Origin: an uncultured Prevotellaceae bacterium | GTDB taxonomy: Bacteria; Bacteroidota; Bacteroidia; Bacteroidales; Muribaculaceae | Reading direction: 5' to 3' | Assembly: GCA_937898675.1 (NCBI GenBank) | Contig: CALEJB010000037.1 | Location: 1 to 64,000 of the forward strand | Length of the DNA stretch: 64,000 nucleotides | Shown here: positions 41,069 to 49,119 of the stretch, piece after piece | Position numbering within the stretch: position 1 is the first letter of the stretch | Layout of the letters: every line of letters begins with the position of its first letter | The notes under the pieces: model-generated | Told to the model about the DNA's origin: nothing | The model's database searches: none | Seen by the model: the letters and a program-made list of their open reading frames with translations, nothing else | Translations under genes and position numbers: made by a program

Positions 41069-42915
41069 GCGATGTAATCAAACTGTTGCCAGACTCGGTG
41101 TCCAACCAGATTGCCGCGGGCGAGGTGATTCAGCGCCCCGCTTCGGTCATCAAAGAACTGGTTGAGAATGCCGTCGATGCCGGTGCCACCCAGGTGCAGA
41201 TTATCCTCAAGGACGCGGGCCGCACTCTCATCCAGGTCATTGACGACGGGGTGGGGATGAGCGAGACCGATGCCCGCCTGGCCTTTGAGCGCCACAGTAC
41301 AAGCAAAATACGCAACGCCGAAGACCTGTTTTCGCTGCGCACCATGGGATTCCGCGGCGAGGCTTTGGCATCCATTGCCGCTATATCGCAGCTTGAATTG
41401 CGCACCCGCCGCGCCGATTCCCAGTTGGGCACTCGGCTTGTCATCAATGCGACGAGGTGCGAGAGCCAGGAACCCGATATGTGTCCCGTGGGCAGCAATT
41501 TCATGGTCAAGAATTTGTTCTTCAATGTGCCGGCGCGCCGCAAGTTCTTGAAATCCAATCAAGTGGAATTGAGTAACATCGTCAAGGAGTTTGAACGCCT
41601 GGCGCTGGTTGACAACGATGTCGAGTTCACGCTCATCCACAACGGAAATGTGATGTACAAGTTGATGAAAGGCACATTCCGCCAGCGCATTGCCGCATTG
41701 ATGGGCAACAGTCTGGACCAGCAACTGCTGCCGGTCAATATTGACACTTCGCTGGTCAAGATTCAGGGCTACATCGGCAAGCCCGAGAACGCCCGCAAGC
41801 GCAACGCGCTGCAATTTATGTTCGTCAACGAGCGCTACATGCGTCATCCCTATTTCCACAAGGCGGTGATGTCGGCCTATGAGCAACTCATTCCCGAGGG
41901 CGAGCAGCCCAACTATTTCCTGCGCTTTACCGTTGACCCGCAGACCATCGATGTGAACATCCACCCCACCAAAACCGAAATCAAGTTTGAGGACGAGATG
42001 CCCATTTGGCAGATTCTTGCTGCCGGCGTCAAAGAGTCGCTTGGGCGCTTCAGCGAGGTGCCGACGATTGACTTCGACACCCAGGACGCCCCTGCCATCC
42101 CAGCCTACAAGGGCAATGTGGAAGTGCACACTCCCGACATGGACGTGGACACGTCATATAACCCGTTCAACGATAAAGCCCAAGCCCCGCAGCGCCGTCT
42201 GCACGCTGGCGGCAATGCGGTGATGGGCAACTGGGACGAACTGTTTGCCAACTTTGAGCGCAAGAAGCGCGCGTCGCAGGAGCAGGCAGGCCGGCAAGAC
42301 ACCGATGTTCCTGCCAGTGCGCCTCAACTGCAGCCAGTCTTGCCGCTGGAACCGGTGCAATCGATGTACCTCCAGCTCAAGGGCCGCTACATTCTGTCGC
42401 CCGTGAAGTCGGGTTTGATGATTATCGACCAGCATCGGGCGCATGTGCGCATCCTGTTTGACCGCTATATCGGCCGCATCAGCACTGGCAACATGTCCTC
42501 GCAGGCCGTGCTGTTTCCCGAGGTCATCAACCTGGGTCCGGCCCAGAGCGTGACCTTGCAGAGCGTGTTGCCCGATATGGAGAAATTGGGATTTTCGCTG
42601 TCGCCCCTCAGCGGCAACGACTGGACGGTCAATTCCATCCCGTCGGGCCTTGATGGTGCTGACATCCAAGCTGTCGTTCACGGCATTATCGAGTCGGTAG
42701 ATAATGGCGGCATGCCCTTGAAGAAGCGCATCCTCGAGCACCTGGCGCTCACTGTCGCCCATTCGGCGGCCATTCCCGCCGGGCGCCAACTGATGCAGGA
42801 GGAGATGGATATCCTTGTCGCCGACTTGCTCAAACTCTCCCAGCCCAACTACACGCCCGACGGAAAGACAATTATCAACGTCGTCCCGATAGAGCAGATT
42901 TCAAAATTGTTTTAG
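41065..42915 (+). CDS. mutL: DNA mismatch repair protein MutL
   Basis: 616 residues. The N-terminal GHKL ATPase has IAAGEVIQRPASVIKELVENAVDAG-type motifs (ELVENAVDAGA, DDGVGM, FRGEALASI). A disordered linker covers about 340-425 and a dimerisation domain about 430-616. The endonuclease motif DQHAxxExxxxE of nicking MutL is degenerate here (D455-Q-H-R-A-H-V461-R-I-L-F-D466), so the nicking activity may be absent. It overlaps the previous gene by 4 nt, and the PHP gene follows after 18 nt. Confidence 0.95.
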   Translation: MSDVIKLLPDSVSNQIAAGEVIQRPASVIKELVENAVDAGATQVQIILKDAGRTLIQVIDDGVGMSETDARLAFERHSTSKIRNAEDLFSLRTMGFRGEALASIAAISQLELRTRRADSQLGTRLVINATRCESQEPDMCPVGSNFMVKNLFFNVPARRKFLKSNQVELSNIVKEFERLALVDNDVEFTLIHNGNVMYKLMKGTFRQRIAALMGNSLDQQLLPVNIDTSLVKIQGYIGKPENARKRNALQFMFVNERYMRHPYFHKAVMSAYEQLIPEGEQPNYFLRFTVDPQTIDVNIHPTKTEIKFEDEMPIWQILAAGVKESLGRFSEVPTIDFDTQDAPAIPAYKGNVEVHTPDMDVDTSYNPFNDKAQAPQRRLHAGGNAVMGNWDELFANFERKKRASQEQAGRQDTDVPASAPQLQPVLPLEPVQSMYLQLKGRYILSPVKSGLMIIDQHRAHVRILFDRYIGRISTGNMSSQAVLFPEVINLGPAQSVTLQSVLPDMEKLGFSLSPLSGNDWTVNSIPSGLDGADIQAVVHGIIESVDNGGMPLKKRILEHLALTVAHSAAIPAGRQLMQEEMDILVADLLKLSQPNYTPDGKTIINVVPIEQISKLF

Positions 42916-42933
42916 ACCAAATGCCATCACGAC

Positions 42934-43752
42934 ATGATGTGTGATTTTGAGAAAATAACCCGCTCGACGGACCGGTATAACCTGCACACCCACACCCAGT
43001 TTTGCGACGGCCACGCCACGATGGAGGAATTTGTGACCGAGGCATTGGAGCATGGTTTCGTTCATCTGGGATTCACGCCTCATTCCCCCGTTTCGATTGA
43101 GAGCCCCTGCAACATGACGCGTGAGCAGGTGCCTGAGTTTCTCGCCGAGATGGATCGCCTGCGCGGTGCCTATGGCGACCGCATCAGCCTATATACGGGC
43201 ATGGAGATTGACTATGTGGGGCGGGGTGACGGCCCCGCCGACGATTACTTCAAGTCGTTGCCGCTCGACTACCGCATCGGTTCGGTGCATTTCATCCCCG
43301 CCATCAACGATGCCGGCGTGATGGTTGACATCGACGGCAAGTTTGCCGGTTTCGAGCAGCGCATGGGCGAGCACTTTGGGCGCGACATCGAGTATGTGGT
43401 CAGGACTTTTTTCTCGCAGATGATGGCGATGGTGGAGGAGGGCGGCTTTGACATTGTCGGCCATCTCGACAAGATTGGCTTCAATGCCAGCCAGTACCGC
43501 CCCGGCATCGATGAGGAGCCGTGGTATGACAAACTGGTGACCGACTTGCTTGACAATGTCATGGACCATCACCTCACTGTCGAAATCAACACCAAGGCGT
43601 GGCGGCAGGGCGGCCGTTACTATCCCAATGCCAGGTACTTTGGCGCCCTCAAGCGCTACGGTGCCCCTGTCGTGGTCAACAGCGACACGCACTACCCGGC
43701 GTTGCTCAACAGCGGGCGCCTTGAGGCCCTCAAGCTGTACAACTTGCATTAA
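42934..43752 (+). CDS. PHP-domain histidinol-phosphatase-like protein
   Basis: 272 residues, cytoplasmic. PHP metal motifs: NLHTHTQFCDG (H-x-H), GFTPHSP, GMEIDY, GSVHF, GHLDKIGF and SDTHYP. The closest family is HisK-type histidinol-phosphatase of the histidine pathway; no other his gene is nearby, so the real substrate may be another phosphate ester. It is located 18 nt after mutL in the same operon. A second Met follows the first directly. Confidence 0.8.
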   Translation: MMCDFEKITRSTDRYNLHTHTQFCDGHATMEEFVTEALEHGFVHLGFTPHSPVSIESPCNMTREQVPEFLAEMDRLRGAYGDRISLYTGMEIDYVGRGDGPADDYFKSLPLDYRIGSVHFIPAINDAGVMVDIDGKFAGFEQRMGEHFGRDIEYVVRTFFSQMMAMVEEGGFDIVGHLDKIGFNASQYRPGIDEEPWYDKLVTDLLDNVMDHHLTVEINTKAWRQGGRYYPNARYFGALKRYGAPVVVNSDTHYPALLNSGRLEALKLYNLH

Positions 43753-43783
43753 AACATGTTTAACCTATAATACTTTTCACCCG

Positions 43784-44965
43784 ATGAGATTCAACAAGAC
43801 GATAGTATCCTTATGCCTGTTGGCTTGGGCCGCATTGATGCCGGTCGTGGCCAGCGCCCAGGACTTTACCAATGCCGATTCGCTGCGTTATGTCGATGCG
43901 ATGCAGTACAGGATGGTGAACTATGCCTTTGACCGCACGATGGAGTCGCGCATTCCGCTGGCGATGAAGGACAGCGTGCGCCCCACGTTGTGGGATCGTG
44001 CCAGCTGCACCAGCGGCAAGGCGTTCCGCTTTGCGACCAATTCGACCGCAGTGGCCGTGCGTTACAACCTGCTGACCAACATGCACATGATGCACATGGC
44101 CGACACCGGCATCAAGGGCACCGACTTGTACATCTGGGACGAGGATACCCACAGTTGGCAGTTCGTGAACTGCAACCGGCCCGTGTGCAAGGATACGCCC
44201 GTCCGTCCACGCGAGGACTCCATCCAGAGCAAAATCTATGTGGACCGCCTCGACGGCAAGATGCACGAGTATATGATATACTTGCCGCTGTACGACGGAG
44301 TGCGCTGGCTTGAGATTGGCGTGGACAGCAGCGCGGTCATCACCCAGCCTGTGCTGAACTCTCCCCGCCAGGGCAAGAAGTTTGTGTTCTACGGAACGAG
44401 CATTTTGCAGGGCGGATGCGCCTGCCGTCCCGGCATGGTGGCCACCAGCATCATTCAGCGCGACATGGACGTGGAGTGCGTGAACCTGGGCTTCAGCGGC
44501 GAGGGCAAGATGGACAACTGCATGGCGCGTGCCATGGCGTCGATACCCGATGTGTATGCCTACATTCTGGACCCGATTCCCAACTGCACCAAGGACATGT
44601 GCGACACGCTGACTTATGATTTTGTCAACATCTTGCGCCAGTTGCGCCCCGATGTGCCCATCTTCATGGTCGAGGGCGAGATGTACAGCTACACCAAGTA
44701 CAGCTCGTTTTACAGAGAATATCTGCCGCAGAAGAATGACGCGTTCCACAAGAACTATCTGCGTCTCAAGCAGGACAACCCCCGCAACCTGTATTATATC
44801 ACCTGCAAGAACCTCTATGGCCCCAACAACGAGGGCACGGTTGACGGCATCCACCTGACCGACATCGGTTTCTGGTGGTATGCTCAGAAACTTGAGCCTT
44901 ACCTGCGCGCCGTCTTGGACGGCACCAGCGTGCCTCAAGAGCCCGGCGTTGACAACCCCAGGTGA
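43784..44965 (+). CDS. Secreted SGNH/GDSL hydrolase
   Basis: 393 residues from ATG 43784 (frame open upstream but overlapping the PHP gene). Signal peptide about 1-23 (VASA|QD). An N-terminal beta-sandwich-like domain (about 40-200) precedes the SGNH hydrolase domain with nucleophile motif FYGTSILQG, Gly in NLGFSGEG, and the D-x2-H dyad in DGIHLTD near the C-terminus. Likely a periplasmic or surface carbohydrate esterase. It is 31 nt after the PHP phosphatase gene. Confidence 0.82.
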   Translation: MRFNKTIVSLCLLAWAALMPVVASAQDFTNADSLRYVDAMQYRMVNYAFDRTMESRIPLAMKDSVRPTLWDRASCTSGKAFRFATNSTAVAVRYNLLTNMHMMHMADTGIKGTDLYIWDEDTHSWQFVNCNRPVCKDTPVRPREDSIQSKIYVDRLDGKMHEYMIYLPLYDGVRWLEIGVDSSAVITQPVLNSPRQGKKFVFYGTSILQGGCACRPGMVATSIIQRDMDVECVNLGFSGEGKMDNCMARAMASIPDVYAYILDPIPNCTKDMCDTLTYDFVNILRQLRPDVPIFMVEGEMYSYTKYSSFYREYLPQKNDAFHKNYLRLKQDNPRNLYYITCKNLYGPNNEGTVDGIHLTDIGFWWYAQKLEPYLRAVLDGTSVPQEPGVDNPR

Positions 44966-44997
44966 AAATCGCATTGTTGCCGCAATTCAATCACCCG

Positions 44998-45639
44998 ATG
45001 AAGAGCCATTATATCCAAGACCTCATTGCCGAGGGCGAACACGAGCATCAGGACTTCAAGTACCAGATTACCGATGCGCGCAAGATAGCGCGCTCGATTG
45101 CCGCGTTTGCCAACCACAGCGGGGGGCGCCTGCTTATCGGCGTGAAGGACAACGGCAATATCGCTGGGGTGCGCAGCGATGAGGAAATCTACATGATAGA
45201 GACCGCGGCGCAGATGTATTGCCGCCCCGAGCAGCAGGTGTCGTTCAAGGTCTTTACCATCAATGGCAAGTCGGTGGTCAAGGCCGATATTGCCGAGGCC
45301 GATGTCAAGCCTGTGCAGGCGCAGGACGATAACGGCGTGTGGCATGCCTATTACCGCGTCGCCGACGAGAATGTGCTGGCGAGCCGCTTGCAAGAACGCA
45401 TCTTGAAGGCTCATACCCATAGCGGGGACGTCCCTCACGAGGGCACCATTGTCTATAGAGAGCGTGAGCAGGCGTTGCTCGACTACCTGCGTGAGCACGG
45501 GGGCATCACGCTTGAGGGTTATATGCGCCTGGCGCATGTCACCGAGCAGACGGCCATGCAGACGGTGGTCACCCTGTACGGCATGGGTGTGGTCGATGTT
45601 GAGTATCACGATGGCGACTGCCTGATTGTGGGCGTTTGA
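44998..45639 (+). CDS. AlbA_2/Schlafen-like nucleic-acid-binding domain protein
   Basis: 213 residues from ATG 44998 (MKSHYIQDLIAEGEHEHQDFK); an in-frame GTG at 44962 would overlap the SGNH gene. The AlbA_2 core is clear (EGEHEHQDFKYQITDARKIARSIAAFANHSGGRLLIGVKDNG), followed by a winged-helix-like C-terminus (about 150-213). Such proteins are often called ATP-binding or RNA-binding; binding is likely but the target is unknown. It is the last gene of the mutL operon. Confidence 0.8.
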   Translation: MKSHYIQDLIAEGEHEHQDFKYQITDARKIARSIAAFANHSGGRLLIGVKDNGNIAGVRSDEEIYMIETAAQMYCRPEQQVSFKVFTINGKSVVKADIAEADVKPVQAQDDNGVWHAYYRVADENVLASRLQERILKAHTHSGDVPHEGTIVYREREQALLDYLREHGGITLEGYMRLAHVTEQTAMQTVVTLYGMGVVDVEYHDGDCLIVGV

Positions 45640-45658
45640 TGCCGCGAAACAGTGAAAC

Positions 45659-45699
45659 AACAATGCCGCCAGAACCTCAATGGCTCTGGCGGCATTGTT
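45659..45699. terminator. Stem-loop between convergent AlbA_2 and DUF3127 genes
   Basis: A perfect 15-bp stem AACAATGCCGCCAGA/TCTGGCGGCATTGTT with an 11-nt loop. It lacks a strong T-run but lies between two stop codons, so it probably serves both directions. Confidence 0.55.
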
Positions 45700-45724
45700 A
45701 TGGCGTATATTGCGCCAGTGTGGG

Positions 45725-46117
45725 TCAGAAGGGAAGGTCGTCGGTGCCGCCACCGCCCTCAAACGAGGTTGGAGTCTCTGGCGCGGGAGCGGGGCCGCTG
45801 GCGGGCACGGTGGGAGACGGCTGGCTGCCGGCTGCGGGCTGGGCGTTGGGATCGGTCTTCTCGGCCTTCCATCCGCGGATGTCGGTGTACCAGCGCTGGT
45901 TGAACTCGCGGCTCTCGATGTCGTAGCTCAGCGTGATGGTGTCACCCACCTCAAGGGGATATTGGTCGGCGCGCTCGCCAAAGAAGTCGAACTTCACCTT
46001 CTTGGGGTAACTGTCGAAAGTCTCGAGTACATATTCTTGTTTTTTCCAGGCATTGCCTGCTTTGGATGTGCCGCTCTGCGGGGCAAGTTTTTGAATGATT
46101 TTTCCAGTGATTTCCAT
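45725..46117 (-). CDS. DUF3127 protein, SSB-like OB fold
   Basis: 130 residues starting MEITGKIIQKL; the promoter lies inside the longer in-frame ORF. The N-terminal 85 residues are a small beta-barrel of the DUF3127 family (KKQEYVLETFDSYPKKVKFDFFG). Then follows a Pro/Ala/Gly/Ser-rich linker and the final tip GGTDDLPF. An acidic tip ending in -PF on a flexible linker is the hallmark of bacterial SSB, used to dock repair proteins. This suggests a single-strand-binding or partner-recruiting role, by analogy only. Confidence 0.78.
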   Translation of the reverse strand: MEITGKIIQKLAPQSGTSKAGNAWKKQEYVLETFDSYPKKVKFDFFGERADQYPLEVGDTITLSYDIESREFNQRWYTDIRGWKAEKTDPNAQPAAGSQPSPTVPASGPAPAPETPTSFEGGGGTDDLPF

Positions 46118-46145
46118 TGTGTTCTCGATTAAAAATTTCTTGCTA

Positions 46146-46177
46146 CAAAAGTAATGCATCATTTTTACATTACCAAA
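46146..46177 (-). promoter_or_regulatory. Promoter of DUF3127 gene
   Basis: Minus strand TTTG (46174-46177), 20 bp, TACTTTTG (46146-46153). Confidence 0.65.
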
Positions 46178-46205
46178 CAACTTTTCAATAATTCTTTTGG
46201 CTTGT

Positions 46206-46244
46206 CAATAAAAAAACAAGGGCCGGCATCGCCGCCGACCCTTG
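46206..46244 (-). terminator. Intrinsic terminator of pepD
   Basis: On the minus strand CAAGGGTCGGC pairs with GCCGGCCCTTG (one internal mismatch), followed by TTTTTTTATTGA. Confidence 0.85.
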
Positions 46245-46266
46245 GATAGGTATGAGGGATGTGTTG

Positions 46267-47745
46267 TTACTTGCTTTCCTCGGCAACGGCCTTGATGACT
46301 GCCTGCACATACTTCCAGCCCTTTTCAACGGCGGGAATGTGGCAGCGCTCGGCGGGCGAGTGCACGTCGAGCAGGGTGGGACCGTAGGAAATCATCTCCA
46401 TGTCGGGACGGGCCTTGAGGAACAGGCCGCACTCCAGGCCGGCGTGGATGGCCTCGACGCGCGGGCGCACTCCAAATAGTTTCTCCCACTGGTTGGCAGC
46501 CAGGGTCAGGAAGTGGCTGTCGGCGATGGGCTCCCAGCCTTGGTAACCGCCCTCGCTGACGATTTTGTTGGCGCCAGCCATGCGGAAGACGGTCTCGCAC
46601 ACGTGGGTGAGGTCATACTTGCGGCTCTCCAGCGACGAGCGGTGGAACATCTCGACAACAATTGTGTTGCCCTCGCGCATCTTGACGCTGGCGAGGTTGG
46701 TCGAGGTCTCAACGAGGCCGGGAATCTCCATGCTCATCGAGGCGATGCCGTGAGGCGCAGCATAAACGGCGTCGACAACGCGCTTGGCGGTGTCGTTGTC
46801 GATGATGGTCTCGGGCGTGTCCACGCTCTGGCAGGTGATTTCCATCTTGGGCTCGGTGCGCTTGTACTCGTTCTTGACCTCGGCGATGAAGGTGTTGAGG
46901 ACAACCGAGAATTTCTCCTTGTCTTCGGGCTTGATGCCGACAACGGCGGTTGCGGCATGGGCGATGGCGTTGTGCAGGTTGCCGGCGTCAATCTTGGCAA
47001 GCACATAGTCCATCTCGGCACCCACGTTCCACAGCAGGCGGGTTACCAGCTTGGTGGTGGTGGCATAGCCCAGATGGATGTCGGCACCGCTGTGACCGCC
47101 GTGGAAGTGCTCAAAGTCAACCTGGAAATATACGCGGTCCTTGGGAGCGGCCTCGGCCTTGTAGTCAAAGGTGAAGATGCTCACCAGGCCACCGGCGCAG
47201 CCCATGGTGATAACACCGTCCTCCTCATTGTCGAGGTTGAACAGGTAGTCGCCCACGAGCATGTCGGCCTCGATGTTGCTGGCTCCGGTCAGGCCGGTCT
47301 CCTCGTCAACGGTGGCAAGCACCTCGAGGGGGCCGCACTGCAGCGTCGGCTCGATGATGGCGGCAAGCGCCAGAGCCAGGCCCATGCCGTCGTCGGCACC
47401 CAGCGTGGTGTTGTTGGCGCGCACCCACTCGCCGTCAACGATGGTCTCGATGGGGTCGGTGTCAAAGTTGTGGGTCGAGCCGGGACCTTTCTCGGCTACC
47501 ATATCCATGTGGCCTTGCAGCACCATGCCCTTGGCGTTCTCATAGCCGGGAGCTGCGGGCTTGAAGATGGCCACGTTGCCGGTCTTGTCAACCTTATATT
47601 CCAGATTGTGCTTCTTGGCGAAGTCCACGAGCCAGGCGCGGATTTTGTCCAATTTGCCTTCGTCGTTGCCCGAGGGGCGGGGAACCTTGGTCATCTCGTC
47701 AAAGATTGACCACACTGCTTTGGGATTCAGATCTTTTACTTGCAT
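46267..47745 (-). CDS. pepD: Aminoacyl-histidine dipeptidase (PepD, M20 family)
   Basis: 492 residues, cytoplasmic. M20 di-zinc motifs are in order: LQGHMDMVAE, LGADDGMGLA, ATVDEETGLTGA and NLDNEEDGV, with the usual inserted lid domain between. PepD cleaves Xaa-His and other dipeptides (carnosinase-like). It is monocistronic with a good terminator. A -7-like box (TAGCTTTG, minus strand, 47922-47929) would give a leader of about 170 nt, but the promoter is not certain. Confidence 0.93.
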   Translation of the reverse strand: MQVKDLNPKAVWSIFDEMTKVPRPSGNDEGKLDKIRAWLVDFAKKHNLEYKVDKTGNVAIFKPAAPGYENAKGMVLQGHMDMVAEKGPGSTHNFDTDPIETIVDGEWVRANNTTLGADDGMGLALALAAIIEPTLQCGPLEVLATVDEETGLTGASNIEADMLVGDYLFNLDNEEDGVITMGCAGGLVSIFTFDYKAEAAPKDRVYFQVDFEHFHGGHSGADIHLGYATTTKLVTRLLWNVGAEMDYVLAKIDAGNLHNAIAHAATAVVGIKPEDKEKFSVVLNTFIAEVKNEYKRTEPKMEITCQSVDTPETIIDNDTAKRVVDAVYAAPHGIASMSMEIPGLVETSTNLASVKMREGNTIVVEMFHRSSLESRKYDLTHVCETVFRMAGANKIVSEGGYQGWEPIADSHFLTLAANQWEKLFGVRPRVEAIHAGLECGLFLKARPDMEMISYGPTLLDVHSPAERCHIPAVEKGWKYVQAVIKAVAEESK

Positions 47746-48095
47746 TGTAAAATGAGATTAAAGTGTTAGTTAATATTTATGTCAATGAATTTTTGTTAAC
47801 GTATGTCCGTTTTCATCCGCTAATTTACACATTATTTCTGAAACAGCGCCCAAAATTGCCAAAAATCTGCCCTTTGCAGGATAAAAAGCCTTTCAAGGGC
47901 AATGCTTCCGCCCCTAGCGGGCAAAGCTAGATTACATCATGCGTCCCTGATATAATTGTTACCTAATATTTAGTTGACTGAATTTTTGTTAAATCAAGGC
48001 GCTTTGACAGCGATTGTTGAAAATTATTGCCCAAATAACACCCCTAAACTCGCAAACAATCATTACCTTTGCAACCTGTTTTCGCACAAACGGAT
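47746..48095. other. Divergent intergenic region pepD / small membrane protein
   Basis: 350 nt with no ORF. On the minus side, TGCCCTT (47868-47874) pairs with AAGGGCA (47895-47901), and a second small stem lies at 47904-47927, both within a possible pepD leader. On the plus side, TACCTTTG at 48064-48071 is the -7 box for the next gene. Otherwise AT-rich and featureless. Confidence 0.45.
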
Positions 48096-48269
48096 ATGGC
48101 TGTTTTACTTTTGACATTGGCAATCGTGTGCCTGGCTGTGCTGCTGCTGGGTGTCAAAGTGTTTTTTGTCAAGGGCGGCCGCTTCCCCAACACGCACATC
48201 CATGACAACAAGGAGATGCGCAAGCGGGGTATCACTTGTGCCAAGGACAAGGAATTTTTCAACAAATAA
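48096..48269 (+). CDS. Conserved small single-pass membrane protein
   Basis: 57 residues: one N-terminal membrane helix (about 2-22) then a polar tail GGRFPNTHIHDNKEMRKRGITCAKDKEF with a single Cys. The tail pattern (GGxFPxxHxxxNKxMRKRGIxCA) recurs in Bacteroidales small proteins of unknown function, as I recall them. The start is the ATG 25 nt after a TACCTTTG box; a longer frame from 48069 overlaps the promoter and is rejected. Confidence 0.7.
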   Translation: MAVLLLTLAIVCLAVLLLGVKVFFVKGGRFPNTHIHDNKEMRKRGITCAKDKEFFNK

Positions 48270-48300
48270 AATAAATATCAAACCCAAAACACTGTTTGAA

Positions 48301-48981
48301 ATGAACGTAAGAAACTTCACCAAGGTTGCCCTGTTTGCCGCTGTTGTGGCGATGGCAATGTGCTCATGCCAAGAAGACAAGAAGGCCGAGGCCCCCAAGA
48401 CTTCTGGCACCGCCATGGAGAACCTCAACATCCGCTACATTGACGAGGACTCGATCATGGCTAACTATAACCTGGCTAAGGACATCAACGAAGCAATGCT
48501 CCGCAGGCAGAACCAGTATGACGCTGCACAAAAGCAGCGCGGTACCGAAATCAACAAGTTTGGCAACGCCATGCAGCAGAAGTACAAGAATAACCAATAC
48601 CTGACCGAGGAGGCCTTCAATGCCGACCAGGCCAAGTTGCAGAAGATGCAGGCCGATGCTGAGAATTATCTCGCCAACCTGCAGCAGAGCATTCAGAACG
48701 AACTTAACCAGAGCCAGATTCAGTTGCTCGACTCTATCGACAACTTCCTGAAGGACTATGCCAAGAAGAAAGGCTATGACATGGTGCTGCGCAAGAGCGC
48801 CACGCTTTATATCAATGAGAAGTACGACATCACCGAGGACGTGATTGAAGGCTTGAACAAGCGTTACAACAAGGTGGGTGGCGCGAGCGCCGCTCCCGCA
48901 AAGGCTCCCGAGGCCCCCAAGGCCGAAGCCCCCAAGCTGGAGAAACCCGCTACCCCCGGCAAGGTTGACCTGAAGAAATAA
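48301..48981 (+). CDS. OmpH/Skp-like lipoprotein
   Basis: 226 residues with a lipoprotein-type signal peptide (MCSCQ, Cys at about residue 22). A coiled-coil region of the OmpH/Skp chaperone type follows (about 45-190; NIRYIDEDSIMANYN, LQQSIQNELNQSQIQLLDSIDNFLKDYAKKKGYDMVL). The end is an Ala/Pro/Lys-rich tail (APAKAPEAPKAEAPK). Skp holds unfolded outer-membrane proteins in the periplasm. It is 31 nt after the small membrane protein gene, so likely co-transcribed. Confidence 0.83.
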   Translation: MNVRNFTKVALFAAVVAMAMCSCQEDKKAEAPKTSGTAMENLNIRYIDEDSIMANYNLAKDINEAMLRRQNQYDAAQKQRGTEINKFGNAMQQKYKNNQYLTEEAFNADQAKLQKMQADAENYLANLQQSIQNELNQSQIQLLDSIDNFLKDYAKKKGYDMVLRKSATLYINEKYDITEDVIEGLNKRYNKVGGASAAPAKAPEAPKAEAPKLEKPATPGKVDLKK

Positions 48982-49007
48982 GTCGCCACATTATTGCGAT
49001 AGCATAG

Positions 49008-49045
49008 CGCTGCCTGCGGCATTAGCTGTGGGCAGCGTTGTTTTG
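49008..49045 (+). terminator. Terminator of OmpH-like gene
   Basis: CGCTGCC pairs with GGCAGCG, followed by TTGTTTTG. Confidence 0.6.
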
Positions 49046-49052
49046 TATGGCA

Positions 49053-49088
49053 GCAGCGGGCGCCCGTGTGGAGTGGGGCGCCCGCTGC
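49053..49088. terminator. Perfect 13-bp stem-loop downstream of nqrF
   Basis: GCAGCGGGCGCCC pairs with GGGCGCCCGCTGC, 10-nt loop. It lies 32 nt past the nqrF stop codon; no T-run follows on the minus strand. Confidence 0.5.
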
Positions 49089-49119
49089 AGTTGCGGTGAC
49101 GGTAAATCCCGCCCGGGGA

